Below are positions 26,113 through 35,446 of a DNA stretch of 64,000 nucleotides, piece by piece (position 1 is the stretch's first letter; each line of letters begins with the position of its first letter). This DNA is from Bacterioplanoides sp. SCSIO 12839. GTDB lineage: Bacteria; Pseudomonadota; Gammaproteobacteria; Pseudomonadales; Oceanobacteraceae. The stretch covers positions 3,808,501-3,872,500 of the forward strand of contig NZ_CP073745.1 of the NCBI RefSeq assembly GCF_024397975.1, read 5' to 3'. The notes under the pieces are model-generated. The model was not told where the DNA came from, did not search any database, and saw only the letters and a program-made list of their open reading frames with translations. Both the position numbers and the translations under genes were made by a program.

Positions 26113-26129
26113 AATCGGATATCCGATTA
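26112..26129. repeat. Perfect 18-bp palindrome over the SPFH stop codon
   Basis: TAATCGGATATCCGATTA is fully self-complementary and its last three bases are the stop codon of the SPFH gene (minus strand). There is no U-tract, so it is not an obvious terminator. Confidence 0.6.
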
Positions 26130-27635
26130 GTTCTTATCCGAAACCTCACGGTTATAGTTCAACCGTTTAGCTGCATCCAGGGTTAGCAGCTGCATAAAGG
26201 CTTTGGTTTCAGAGTCCGAACCCACTGGCGCACCACCCGCTCCGGAGCCACCAAACACATTGGTTGGTACCTGACGCTTAGCAAAGGCTTCGGCCCAGAG
26301 TTTCTGAATTTCGATCTCTGCGTCCAGCTTTTGTGCCAGCGCGTTATCGGCCTTCAGAATCACTTCTTTCTGATACGCTTCTGCATCCGCCAAGGTACGC
26401 TGGGTTTCCGCTTCGATACGGGCTTTTTCCAGTTCAATCTGAGCCGTGTCTTTGGCAATTTCAGCTTGTTCTTTCAGCTTCTGGGCATTGGTCAGAGCCA
26501 GTTGTTTTTCGGTTTCCGCTTCGGTGGTACGCTGAATCTGCTCTACTTTGGCTTTGGCCTGACGTTGAGCCACTTCACGCTCACCTTTGGCAATGGCTAA
26601 CAGGCGCTGCTCTTCTTCCTGAATACGCTGTTCACGTGCAATGGCGCGATCGGCGGAGGCTTTTTGCTTCAGCTGCATACGTTCAACAAACTTAGTATTC
26701 GGGCGCATATCGGTGACACGAGCGTCCAACACAGTAATGCCAAAGTTGGTGAACTTCTGAGTTTTACGTCTTGGCGTGCCTTCATCATCCAGCACTTTAT
26801 TGACCACAAATTCGATTTTGGTTTCGTCGCCGTACTCCTGCTGATTTTCACCCAGTGCGGCATTTGCGGACGATTTAATTCTGCGAGCGCTGCGTTTAAT
26901 TTGTTCTTCACGACGCACCAGATAGATGCCACTGGACATCTGATTTTCGAATTCGGAATTAAATTCAGAACGGCCACCGGAATAATATTCTTCGGCGCTC
27001 ATCAACGAAGCGGTTGCCTGAATGGTTTCTTTAAATGCTGGAATTAACGCGGTGCGTAATAAGTTCTCCGGAGAACGATATTCATGCGCCAGCTTAAGGA
27101 AGGACTCCGGATCTTCAGGAATAGAGAAACGTACGGTAGCTTCTGAATCAGCATCCACCTGATCGAGGAACATAATATTCATTGGCGGCAACGTCGCACT
27201 GGCATCGGAATCATCACTCTCGGCTTCCAGTTGCTCACGACGACCAGCAACGGCCTGAACCGTCATGGCACGCTTCCAGGCGTTATAGCGGCCAAATAAA
27301 TAGGTGTTGTAACCCACATCCGACACCACTTTTTCTTCGCCCGTAATGGTACGCACATGATAAATGTAGCCCGGCTCGGCATAGAAAAAGATCTGATTAA
27401 AAGCACCCACCGCAAACGACAAAATCGCCGCGCCTACTAAGGTTGGCACCAACTGAGATGGAAAGTCATAAGTGATTTCGTCCAACCGCCCGCGAATTTC
27501 CTCCGGGCTTTTACCCTGCCCTTCTAACTCGCTGCGCATACGCTCGATTTTCATTTTTTGTGACGAGCGGATAAACCCCATTGCGATGATGCTGGCGATG
27601 CATAATACGCCAATCAGAATGCCCCAAAATGCCAT
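26127..27635 (-). CDS. SPFH/band-7 (prohibitin-like) membrane protein
   Basis: The protein has 502 residues. There are two N-terminal hydrophobic helices (1-22 and about 62-86), separated by a charged helix. An SPFH domain follows (about 90-330, AEPGYIYHVRTITGEEKVVSDVGYNTYLFGRYNAWKRAM..FLDQVDADSEATVRFSIPEDPESFL..FTNFGITVLDARVTDMRPN). A long Glu/Ala/Lys/Gln coiled coil (about 330-455) is flotillin-like, and a Gly-rich tail ends the protein. Such proteins form ring oligomers on the inner membrane and organise proteases or microdomains. There is no NfeD partner next to it and no HflK/HflC pair, so it is an orphan of its class. AAGGAACGACT precedes the ATG. Confidence 0.82.
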   Translation of the reverse strand: MAFWGILIGVLCIASIIAMGFIRSSQKMKIERMRSELEGQGKSPEEIRGRLDEITYDFPSQLVPTLVGAAILSFAVGAFNQIFFYAEPGYIYHVRTITGEEKVVSDVGYNTYLFGRYNAWKRAMTVQAVAGRREQLEAESDDSDASATLPPMNIMFLDQVDADSEATVRFSIPEDPESFLKLAHEYRSPENLLRTALIPAFKETIQATASLMSAEEYYSGGRSEFNSEFENQMSSGIYLVRREEQIKRSARRIKSSANAALGENQQEYGDETKIEFVVNKVLDDEGTPRRKTQKFTNFGITVLDARVTDMRPNTKFVERMQLKQKASADRAIAREQRIQEEEQRLLAIAKGEREVAQRQAKAKVEQIQRTTEAETEKQLALTNAQKLKEQAEIAKDTAQIELEKARIEAETQRTLADAEAYQKEVILKADNALAQKLDAEIEIQKLWAEAFAKRQVPTNVFGGSGAGGAPVGSDSETKAFMQLLTLDAAKRLNYNREVSDKN

Positions 27636-27748
27636 AGTCGTTCCTTGTGTTCCTTAGCGAAAGAGAGCCGATACTTTATAGAGGGGTCAATTAAGAGACA
27701 AGGGGAGCAGACAAGAGTCATCAATAGATAAAAATTGCAGGCAATAAA

Positions 27749-27790
27749 AAACCGCATTCCCTTTACTGTTTAAGCAAGAGAACGCGGTTT
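27749..27790. terminator. Terminator after pckA
   Basis: AAACCGC and GCGGTTT pair with an inner TTC/GAA extension across a long loop. On the minus strand the stem is followed by TTTTTTATTG, 60 bases beyond the pckA stop. The plus-strand side is also T-rich (TCTTTTATT). Confidence 0.7.
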
Positions 27791-27849
27791 CTTTTATTCG
27801 CTAAAACGAATAACTGGCTATATTACTTTTGTAATTAGTCCAGCCGATC

Positions 27850-29388
27850 TTAATCCAGCTTAGGCGCTGCAGCTTGAATACCTTCAGAAACGTCGTATTT
27901 CTTGAAGTTTTCAACGAACTGACCCGCCAGGTTCTTAGCAGATTCAGTCCAGGCCGCTTCGTCGCCCCAGGCTGCGATTGGGTTCAGCAGCTTGGTTTCA
28001 ACGCCGCCGACAGACTTAGGTACGTTCAAGCCGAATACTGGCAGAGTTTCAGTTTCAGCATCACGCAGAGCACCGCTCTGGATTGCGCTGATTACTGCAC
28101 GAGTCGTTGGGATAGAGAAACGCTCACCACCGTTACCGTTCGCGCCGCCAGTCCAGCCAGTGTTTACCAGGTAAACCTGAGAGTCGAATTCAGTCACACG
28201 CTTCATCAGCAGTTCCGCGTATTCACCCGCCGGACGTGGGAAGAATGGTGCGCCGAAACAGGTAGAGAAGGTAGACTTCAGACCTTTAGAACCACCCATC
28301 TCAGTAGAACCAACCAGAGCGGTGTAGCCAGACAGGAAGTGGTATGCAGCCTGTTCTTTGCTCAGGATAGAAACAGGAGGCAGAACGCCAGTCATATCAC
28401 AAGTCAGGAAGATAACGGCTTTAGGCTCGCCACCTTTGTTTTCTGGTACGCGTTTCTCAACGTGCTCCAGTGGGTATGCACAACGGCCGTTTTCAGTCAG
28501 GCTGGTGTCGGCGTAGTCTGCAGTACGGTTGTCGTCACCGATCACTACGTTTTCTACGATGGCGCCGAACTTAATCGCGTCCCAGATGATTGGCTCGTTC
28601 TTCTTAGACAGATCGATGGTTTTGGCGTAGCAGCCACCTTCGATATTGAATACCGTGCCTTTGCCCCAACCGTGCTCGTCGTCACCAATCAGGTAACGGC
28701 TTGGGTCAGCAGACAGAGTGGTTTTACCAGTACCAGACAGACCGAAGAACAGGCAAGTGTCGCCATCTTCACCAACGTTGGCAGAACAGTGCATTGGCAG
28801 CACGTCTTTTTCTGGCAACAGGAAGTTCTGTACAGAGAACATGGCTTTTTTCATTTCGCCCGCGTAACGCATGCCAGCCAGAAGCACTTTGCGTTGTGCG
28901 AAGTTGATAATCACACAACCATCAGAGTTAGTGCCGTCACGCTCTGGTACACATTCGAAACCAGCGCAGTTCAGGATCTGCCACTCTTCTTTATCAGCCG
29001 GGTTGAAGCTTTCAGGACGGATAAACAGGTTACGACCGAACAGGTTCTGCCATGCAGTCTGAGTAGTCATTTTAACCGGCAGGTAATGAGCCGGATCAGA
29101 ACCAACGTGAACCGTCGATACAAAGCTGTCGTGCTGAGCCAGATACTCTTCAACACGCTCCCACAGCGCATCAAATTTGTCAGCGTCGAATGGGCGGTTG
29201 ATGTTGCCCCAATCGATAGCGTCTTTGCTGCTTGGCTCTTCAACAATGAAACGGTCCATTGGAGAACGACCAGTACGCTTACCAGTGGTCACAACCAGTG
29301 CGCCAGTGTCTTGCAGACGGCCTTCGCCGCGTTGCAGTGCGTGTTCTACCAGTTGAGCTGAAGATAAGTTGGTATAAACAGTGGTCAT
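27850..29388 (-). CDS. pckA: ATP-dependent phosphoenolpyruvate carboxykinase
   Basis: The protein has 512 residues. The P-loop [13 protein letters not shown], the metal/substrate region [18 protein letters not shown] and the N-terminal [13 protein letters not shown] identify the ATP-type enzyme. It converts oxaloacetate to PEP in gluconeogenesis. Codon use is strongly biased, as for a highly expressed gene, which also explains the long antisense open frame opposite it. In E. coli it is next to hslO and hslR; here it is still adjacent to hslO. It starts at ATG 29388 after CAGGGCACCGAT. Confidence 0.95.
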   Translation of the reverse strand: MTTVYTNLSSAQLVEHALQRGEGRLQDTGALVVTTGKRTGRSPMDRFIVEEPSSKDAIDWGNINRPFDADKFDALWERVEEYLAQHDSFVSTVHVGSDPAHYLPVKMTTQTAWQNLFGRNLFIRPESFNPADKEEWQILNCAGFECVPERDGTNSDGCVIINFAQRKVLLAGMRYAGEMKKAMFSVQNFLLPEKDVLPMHCSANVGEDGDTCLFFGLSGTGKTTLSADPSRYLIGDDEHGWGKGTVFNIEGGCYAKTIDLSKKNEPIIWDAIKFGAIVENVVIGDDNRTADYADTSLTENGRCAYPLEHVEKRVPENKGGEPKAVIFLTCDMTGVLPPVSILSKEQAAYHFLSGYTALVGSTEMGGSKGLKSTFSTCFGAPFFPRPAGEYAELLMKRVTEFDSQVYLVNTGWTGGANGNGGERFSIPTTRAVISAIQSGALRDAETETLPVFGLNVPKSVGGVETKLLNPIAAWGDEAAWTESAKNLAGQFVENFKKYDVSEGIQAAAPKLD

Positions 29389-29687
29389 ATCGGTGCCCTG
29401 TGGGTCCTCATGTGGTCTGTACGGCTTGTGGCCATATCAAAGCGTCTGTAACGTCCCTGCCCGGATAGGGATAAAACTAAACAGGAACGAATCCAAAATT
29501 CAGGCGCGCGATTATGGCAGAAAATCGCGCAAACGATAACCCTTGTCTTTTAGCGTCCGCCCAGCTGTCCTGAATTGTGACCCGTTATTCATCAGAAAAA
29601 CGGGGAAAATCAATGATTATAAGTTTGGCGAATACTCGCCATTCAAGACCAAAGGATGACGTTAAACGGGTTATATAACGATTCGGG
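29389..29687. other. pckA upstream region
   Basis: This 299-base interval between hslO and pckA should contain the pckA promoter. I see no open reading frame and no recognisable operator. No U-tract hairpin follows hslO. Confidence 0.4.
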
Positions 29688-30533
29688 TCAGTGAGGGTTT
29701 CGTTGTGGAAACAACTCATCTACCTGAGCACGATCAAAACTATAATGCTGCTGGCAGAACTCGCAGTTCACTTCGATTTTACTGCTTTCCTGCAGCATGG
29801 TATCCAGCTCATCGTAACCCAATTGCATCAGTGCGGTAGCCAGGCGTGGCTTGGAGCAGGTGCAGAAAAACTTAAGATCCGATGGTTCATAAACCCGGAT
29901 CTCTTCTTCGTGATACAAACGATGCAGCAATACGTCATTATTTAGCTGTAATAACTCTTCCTGCTTTAAAGTACTGGCAAGATGGGTTAAGCGATCCCAG
30001 GCATCCACGTCTGACGATTCCATCGCAGGCATCTTCTGCAACATAAACCCAGCGGCATTTTCACCGTCACATTCAAGCCAGAAGCGTGATGCCAATTGTT
30101 CAGATTGCTCAAAGTACTCTTCCATGGCTTTGGCAATGTTGCCGCCTTCAATGGCGGTGATGCCCTGATAACGCTGGCCTTCTTCCGGTTCAATGGTGAT
30201 CACCATCTGGCCGTTATCAAAACTCAGCTCCTCCACCGCGACGGAATCGTCATAACGGGCAATCGCGCGCAGCTCACCTTTTTCACTGGTTTCGGCCTGC
30301 AATAACGACACATTACCCGGCAAGCGAACCTGTAAGGTCAGACGTCCGGCGAACTTCAGGTTGGCACTTAACAGCGCCGTGGCCGCCATTAACTCACCCA
30401 GTTCAATGGCAATCATCGCAGGGTATTGATGTCGCTTCATCACGTCTCGGAAGCTGGCATTTAAATGCGCGACTTCGCCGCGAATATCGGTGTTATCAAA
30501 ACTGAAACGTTGCAGGGTATCGGCGCTGTTCAT
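29688..30533 (-). CDS. hslO: Hsp33 redox-regulated chaperone
   Basis: The protein has 281 residues. The N-terminal domain (LQRFSFDNTDIRGEVAHLNASFRDVM) and the C-terminal zinc switch with Cys in FFCTCSKPRL and VNCEFCQQHYSFD (CxC then CxxC) define Hsp33. Oxidation of the four Cys releases zinc and activates the holdase under oxidative heat stress. The open frame runs 60 codons upstream, but that part covers a terminator hairpin. ATG 30533 has GAGAGCCCGCC in front and gives the normal N-terminus. It is separated from hslR by the large lipoprotein and response regulator genes, unlike in E. coli. Confidence 0.93.
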   Translation of the reverse strand: MNSADTLQRFSFDNTDIRGEVAHLNASFRDVMKRHQYPAMIAIELGELMAATALLSANLKFAGRLTLQVRLPGNVSLLQAETSEKGELRAIARYDDSVAVEELSFDNGQMVITIEPEEGQRYQGITAIEGGNIAKAMEEYFEQSEQLASRFWLECDGENAAGFMLQKMPAMESSDVDAWDRLTHLASTLKQEELLQLNNDVLLHRLYHEEEIRVYEPSDLKFFCTCSKPRLATALMQLGYDELDTMLQESSKIEVNCEFCQQHYSFDRAQVDELFPQRNPH

Positions 30534-30627
30534 GGCGGGCTCTCTAAAATGTACCGCTGCTATGTTAGGGCGTGGGGAGAGCAATTCAATGGCTAACGTC
30601 GACGTAAGGCCGCAATTAGAGAAAAAA

Positions 30628-30653
30628 GCCCTGGCAAAACTGACTGCCAGGGC
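30628..30653 (-). terminator. Intrinsic terminator after the large lipoprotein gene
   Basis: GCCCTGGCA and TGCCAGGGC form a perfect 9-bp stem with an 8-base loop. The minus strand continues TTTTTTCTC. It lies 120 bases after the lipoprotein stop. The bases between also contain further inverted repeats (GCGGTGCT/AGCACCGC near 30683-30744). Confidence 0.85.
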
Positions 30654-30773
30654 AAAGTCCACTCCTGGGAGGGTGGAGAAGTTAGCGGTGCTCATCCAGG
30701 GCATCAGCTCCAAAGGATATAAGCACCGCGCTAGTCAGCCTGCAGATTCATGCCGACTAAAGAATAGGAAGGC

Positions 30774-33700
30774 TCAGTTATTTCTGACTCGTCGCCCAAC
30801 AATACCAATGCGAATATCAGGGCGATTGTTATCAAAGCTTTTACCTTCGCGTAATTTTCGTACCTCAGTAGGAGCGTATTCGTATACCTGAAATTCGTTA
30901 CCAATAAAGTCTGCGCCACTGATTTCATAGGAGCTATTGCCTACACCTCCGGATAACATCACCCAGTCAAGATCAAGACCAATATTGGGAGCCGCATAAC
31001 CACTTGAAAAAGTGCACTGTGGAGTAGGGGGGCTCCCACCATCAACCATCTCACCGACTTTCATCGAGTAATACAATTTGGAGTAACGGTTTAAAATCAC
31101 AGTTTTAGTCAGCTTGTTAACACCATCATAGAATGCGGAATCACCATCTTTTACAGAGATTAAGCCTGAACTACTTGGACACTTTGTATTGGATTCAAAC
31201 TGATCACCAAGCGTCTTTCGTCTTGTCCGGCTATTTCGGTTACCGCCCTTAGTTAAAAATTGAACCGACTCTCCATCACCTAACGGAGAAACCAGATCAA
31301 TATAATAAAAATAAATAGCAGCAAATTCCTGAGGGTTTGTTACCTCATTGGGAGGGCTCCCTTTAGTTAAGGCCTCTCCGTTTTCCAGCACATTAATATT
31401 ACGAATGCTGAACTCGACTTCAAAGTCCACTTGCAGCGGATTAAAGCCATCGCCCCTGTCTTTGGCATCATCACGGCCATCACCATCGGTATCTTTTTTA
31501 TTAGAGTCAGTTTTCGCTTTATATTCTTCACCATCGTTTAAACCGTCGCCATCGGCATCAGCAATCAGCGGATTTGAAGTCACATTATAGGGTGCCACAC
31601 GACCATCACTAGTGTATTCCTCTAGCCACACCTGCCAGCCGTCCACTTCGTCGTTATCTTTAAGACCATCGCCATCGGTGTCTTTAACTAATGGATTGGT
31701 ACCCAATTTAAGACTTTCCTTCCCATTAATAGCCGACTTCAGATTGCAGTTTTTTGCATAGTCACAGGCCGCTTTTGCTTGGGCGAAGCGCTGAGCGTTA
31801 AAGGTTAAATTGCTATCAGTATTTTCATAATCCACAGTACTGGAGTGATTCCATTCATCAAAATCACTTAATTTATCGCCATCTGTATCAGCACTAAATG
31901 GGTTGGTGCACAAGTAATATTCCCACACATCTGGCAGTCCATCACCATCCTGGTCGGATGTACTGGCTGGCTTAAAGTTGCCAGTATAAAAATACGAATC
32001 TCCACAAGCATTGATCGCACCTGATCCCTCAAAACGATCAATCAAGCCATCATTATCCTGGTCATTCACGCGTGATGCATCAGTACCATCTAAAGGATCA
32101 TTTTTAAGCGCAACTTCCAATCCATCAGTAAGCCCGTCGCCATCGGAGTCACGAATATTCAAATCTGAACCCAACTCACTTTCCTTGGCATCATTAAGAC
32201 CATCATCATCTGTATCTTTTAACAATGGGTCTGAATACCAAATCGGTGGTAGCTCATCACTACGGGTTCTCATGGCAAATTCAGTACCATCATCCAGGCC
32301 ATCATCATCACTATCAGCAATCAAAGGATTGGAATAGGCGCGGTAAGAACGAATGCTTACATCGCTGTTTTCAAAAATACCGATGCGCCAGGTGTAAAAT
32401 TCTGGTGTTGTAGCATCGTAAATCGGATATTGAGCGCCGTATTCACATAAATTTTTTAACTGCGCACGTGGTGCATTTTGATTTTCGGCTAAAAAATAAG
32501 GGATAGGCTTGCCGTACACTTCGCGATAATCACTTAATGTGTCGCCGTCGGTATCACACTGAGTATCTTTGGTGCCCAGCAGCATTTCTTCGGCGAGGGT
32601 TAAACCATCTCCATCCACGTCACGGGTGTAGGTTAATAAATAGGTCTCCCCCTGTTTTAAATAGGTAGTTTCCAGATTAGCCACTGGAATTGCGCGGCCA
32701 TTATTATTCAGCAACACCCAGCTGTCATAACCTTTTGGCTGTCCGGATTCCATCTGCACTTGAGTGCTACGCACCCGTGTCAACTGACCGTTGGTTATCG
32801 AATAACTACGGTTTAAGTACACCTCACCAGGAAGTAATGCACCATCACCGGCCGGGCTAGGTTGAGAACTGATTTCGATTTCTGCAACGGTTTTTCCCGC
32901 ATCATCTACCGGATACAGCTGCAGCCCTTTTAAGGCAGCATCCAGGCTCACGCCGAGCTGTGCACCGGTTGCTAAATCGAATAAACCTGAAGTAGCAATT
33001 CGATGCTGTTCTTTAGCGGTTTGCCCGTCGTTATAAACAATGGCTAAGGTGGCGGTACGCTCATTAATCTCTTGCGAGCTGTAAGCAAAATTGCGCTGGT
33101 TTTCATCCACAAGGTTGTAATTGGCAACTTCAACCGCGTAAGGCGTTGGGTTTTTCATGATGGCTTCCACCTCAGATGGAATTGGCGCATCAGCATGAAA
33201 TAAAATCGGCCCACGACTAGACGCTAGCGGCCCAATATTCACTTCCAGATCCGTATTGATTGGTAACAAAGTCGCGATGGGCTTATAAGCATCTGGATTT
33301 TCGTTATCACGAATAATTAAACTTAATTCAATATTACGCAGTGTAAATGCAACGTCTGATAATGTAGAGAAGTTCACGGCTACGGTAATACGGCCATCTA
33401 TAACTTCACGAGTTATTTCAGAGGTGGTTTCACTCGCAAAGCTTGAGGCTGATGAATTATTAAATTCATTTAAATTAGCATGATAAGAACTGCTTTCCTG
33501 CTGATCCTCATAATTAGCCGAGAACCAAAACCGAGAAAGAAAGCCTGCAACAAAACTGAGACCGCCTTCTGGTGCGCTACCATCACCAAATCCTGCACCA
33601 AGAGAAACCGTATTAGTTGTGGTATCACTGCCGCCACTTTCACGACTGCGAGTGGTAGAAAATGTTTCTTCACTGGTGCGGCTTTCGCCGTTAAATTCGG

Positions 33701-35366
33701 TGGAGGTATAACGTACATCAATGGCTGCCGTTAAACTTTCTACCTCTACTTGAGGTAAAGGAATATCGGCAATGCGCGGATTACGATTGCGTTCAAACAG
33801 CTCTGCGTAATCGCTAAATTGGTCGCCATCGGTATCAGCCAAAACAAGTGAAGTGCCAAAATTTAATTCTTCAAAATCGTGTAAGCCATCGCCATCGGTA
33901 TCTTGTTTTAGAGGATCAGAACCAAACTGATCGGCTTCATCCCCATCGCTCAGTTGGTCGCGATCAGTATCGGCTAAACGTGGGTGAGTACGTTCAGTAT
34001 ATTCATCAATATCATTTAAACCGTCACCATCCGTATCCGCTTTAAGAGGATCAGAACTAACGTCTTCGCTAATCCATTCACCGTCCAAGGTTTGATAGCG
34101 TACGGTAAAGCCGCGTTGCTCCTGACTATCACTCAAACCATCATTATCGCTATCGGCCTGGCTGCTATCGCCAACGCCATAAAAAATAGCCTGATTATTC
34201 TGGTTTCGATCCGCTAATGAAATGGCAACACCTGACGCATCGCGTGCCCCTGTTACCACAAGGGTATAATTCATTTCAGACATTGGTAATACATCAATAT
34301 CCACCGTTGTCTGGGCTGTATCGGCAAATTTTATATCTGTAACGGCTAACCCAGCTGCACCGATTTCACCGACAAAACTATAGCTTGCCTGTAATAAAGA
34401 AGACGACATTGGCTCACTGAATTGAGCGCGGACTTGTGTATTACTTAAAGCCGTTGCGCTGACTAAGTACGGTTGAACATCGGCAAATGGGTCGATATAC
34501 AATAAGTGCGCCGTAGCGCGCTTAAGATTATTGTCATCCGCTCCCTGACTTACCTCAACCGTCACCGTGCCCGGAGAATGGAAAGGCGTAGTGATTAACA
34601 GTTCTTGCTCTGAAATATAAGTCACTAATTCTATTGGAGTCCCTGCCACACTAACGCGGGTATCTGGAGAAAAGCGCCCTCCCAGAATCCGAACTTCAGT
34701 GCCACCACTGGTATTTATTTCAGCAGGCTGTAACGAAGAAATAGCAACCTGATTATTGGTCACATTCACCGGAGCTGTTGGCGAAAGTGACTGTTCACCC
34801 TGCTCCAGGCGAATATTGATATCACCTTCCAGGTGGACAGGCAGAGAAAACTCCAGGCGCCGGCTATTTACCAGATGATAAGGTGTCGGTTGATCAGCGA
34901 CGTACAGAGTCAACTGCTCGTTAAATCCTTTACCGACCACAACAACCGTATCACTAACTGCCAAATCCACTTGTGATGGCGTTATGGAATAAACGGTTAA
35001 TGGAACGACCCCTGAATACTCGGCCTTATCATTTAGGCGCGCAACGACTGTTGCATCTTTCATTAATACAATATTGGCTGTGCCAGTTTTTTCACCTTCG
35101 GGAACCACGAAGGATAGCTTCTGCTCGGACTCTATTTCGACATCAGTCGCAACAACATCATTCACTAATACAGAATAATTTGCTTGTTGCTGAAAAGGAC
35201 CACTCTCGAGATAAGCTCTTTCACCACCGCGCACATCAAAAATTGATGGGGAAACTGACGTGATCGTTGTTTTTTCCGGAGCAGAAGTGGAGTTACCTCC
35301 AGAATCAGATCCACCGCATGACACTAAAAAGATCATGCATACCATCCATGTGGCGACTTTCCCCAT
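30774..35366 (-). CDS. Large lipoprotein with IPT/TIG, calcium repeats and a protective-antigen-like region
   Basis: The protein has 1530 residues. The signal peptide ends with lipobox FLVSC (Cys about 17), then GGSDSGGNS. Three IPT/TIG domains follow (about 30-290), then an SbsA-like Ig domain (about 295-400). A first calcium block (about 403-535) begins with DSDNDGLSDSQEQRGFTV, a close match to the calcium motif of anthrax protective antigen (DxDNDGxxDxxExxGYTV). A Ser/Thr/Gly-rich beta region of about 290 residues follows (DNA about 32890-33760). Its order of features, including TATLAIVYNDG...HRIATSGLF...LDAALKGL, recalls the pore-forming domains of binary toxin B proteins. Then comes a second thrombospondin type-3 block (about 920-1310) and a unique C-terminus. 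The frame begins at TTG 35378, but ATG 35366 has GGAG five bases upstream. The pore-former call is inference. Regulator and kinase genes lie upstream. Confidence 0.75.
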   Translation of the reverse strand: MGKVATWMVCMIFLVSCGGSDSGGNSTSAPEKTTITSVSPSIFDVRGGERAYLESGPFQQQANYSVLVNDVVATDVEIESEQKLSFVVPEGEKTGTANIVLMKDATVVARLNDKAEYSGVVPLTVYSITPSQVDLAVSDTVVVVGKGFNEQLTLYVADQPTPYHLVNSRRLEFSLPVHLEGDINIRLEQGEQSLSPTAPVNVTNNQVAISSLQPAEINTSGGTEVRILGGRFSPDTRVSVAGTPIELVTYISEQELLITTPFHSPGTVTVEVSQGADDNNLKRATAHLLYIDPFADVQPYLVSATALSNTQVRAQFSEPMSSSLLQASYSFVGEIGAAGLAVTDIKFADTAQTTVDIDVLPMSEMNYTLVVTGARDASGVAISLADRNQNNQAIFYGVGDSSQADSDNDGLSDSQEQRGFTVRYQTLDGEWISEDVSSDPLKADTDGDGLNDIDEYTERTHPRLADTDRDQLSDGDEADQFGSDPLKQDTDGDGLHDFEELNFGTSLVLADTDGDQFSDYAELFERNRNPRIADIPLPQVEVESLTAAIDVRYTSTEFNGESRTSEETFSTTRSRESGGSDTTTNTVSLGAGFGDGSAPEGGLSFVAGFLSRFWFSANYEDQQESSSYHANLNEFNNSSASSFASETTSEITREVIDGRITVAVNFSTLSDVAFTLRNIELSLIIRDNENPDAYKPIATLLPINTDLEVNIGPLASSRGPILFHADAPIPSEVEAIMKNPTPYAVEVANYNLVDENQRNFAYSSQEINERTATLAIVYNDGQTAKEQHRIATSGLFDLATGAQLGVSLDAALKGLQLYPVDDAGKTVAEIEISSQPSPAGDGALLPGEVYLNRSYSITNGQLTRVRSTQVQMESGQPKGYDSWVLLNNNGRAIPVANLETTYLKQGETYLLTYTRDVDGDGLTLAEEMLLGTKDTQCDTDGDTLSDYREVYGKPIPYFLAENQNAPRAQLKNLCEYGAQYPIYDATTPEFYTWRIGIFENSDVSIRSYRAYSNPLIADSDDDGLDDGTEFAMRTRSDELPPIWYSDPLLKDTDDDGLNDAKESELGSDLNIRDSDGDGLTDGLEVALKNDPLDGTDASRVNDQDNDGLIDRFEGSGAINACGDSYFYTGNFKPASTSDQDGDGLPDVWEYYLCTNPFSADTDGDKLSDFDEWNHSSTVDYENTDSNLTFNAQRFAQAKAACDYAKNCNLKSAINGKESLKLGTNPLVKDTDGDGLKDNDEVDGWQVWLEEYTSDGRVAPYNVTSNPLIADADGDGLNDGEEYKAKTDSNKKDTDGDGRDDAKDRGDGFNPLQVDFEVEFSIRNINVLENGEALTKGSPPNEVTNPQEFAAIYFYYIDLVSPLGDGESVQFLTKGGNRNSRTRRKTLGDQFESNTKCPSSSGLISVKDGDSAFYDGVNKLTKTVILNRYSKLYYSMKVGEMVDGGSPPTPQCTFSSGYAAPNIGLDLDWVMLSGGVGNSSYEISGADFIGNEFQVYEYAPTEVRKLREGKSFDNNRPDIRIGIVGRRVRNN

Positions 35367-35430
35367 TCGACTCTCCAATTACGTACAATTAAAAAACCGA
35401 AATTTTAGAGAGTGGTGCAACCGATGACAT

Positions 35431-35446
35431 TCCCCCGTTTGGGGGA
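35431..35446. promoter_or_regulatory. C5-G5 palindrome upstream of the large lipoprotein
   Basis: TCCCCCGTTTGGGGGA is a 6-4-6 palindrome centred 72 bases upstream of the lipoprotein ATG and touching the stop codon of the response regulator gene. The same arrangement recurs upstream of the regulator itself. There is no U-tract, so it is more likely an operator than a terminator. Confidence 0.55.

Noticed and set aside
27874-29361. 495-codon open frame on the plus strand opposite pckA
   Set aside because: It mirrors the strongly biased pckA codons, has no Shine-Dalgarno and gives a composition unlike a real protein (very rich in Arg, Gln, Thr, Val, Phe). Similar antisense frames lie opposite glnA and the malic enzyme gene for the same reason.
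30774-35366. The large lipoprotein as a plain adhesin
   Set aside because: IPT/TIG and calcium repeats alone would fit an adhesin, but the DxDNDGxxDxxExxG(F/Y)TV motif followed by the Ser/Thr/Gly-rich block and the later IA/ALK pattern is better explained by a binary-toxin-B-like core. An adhesin remains the fallback.
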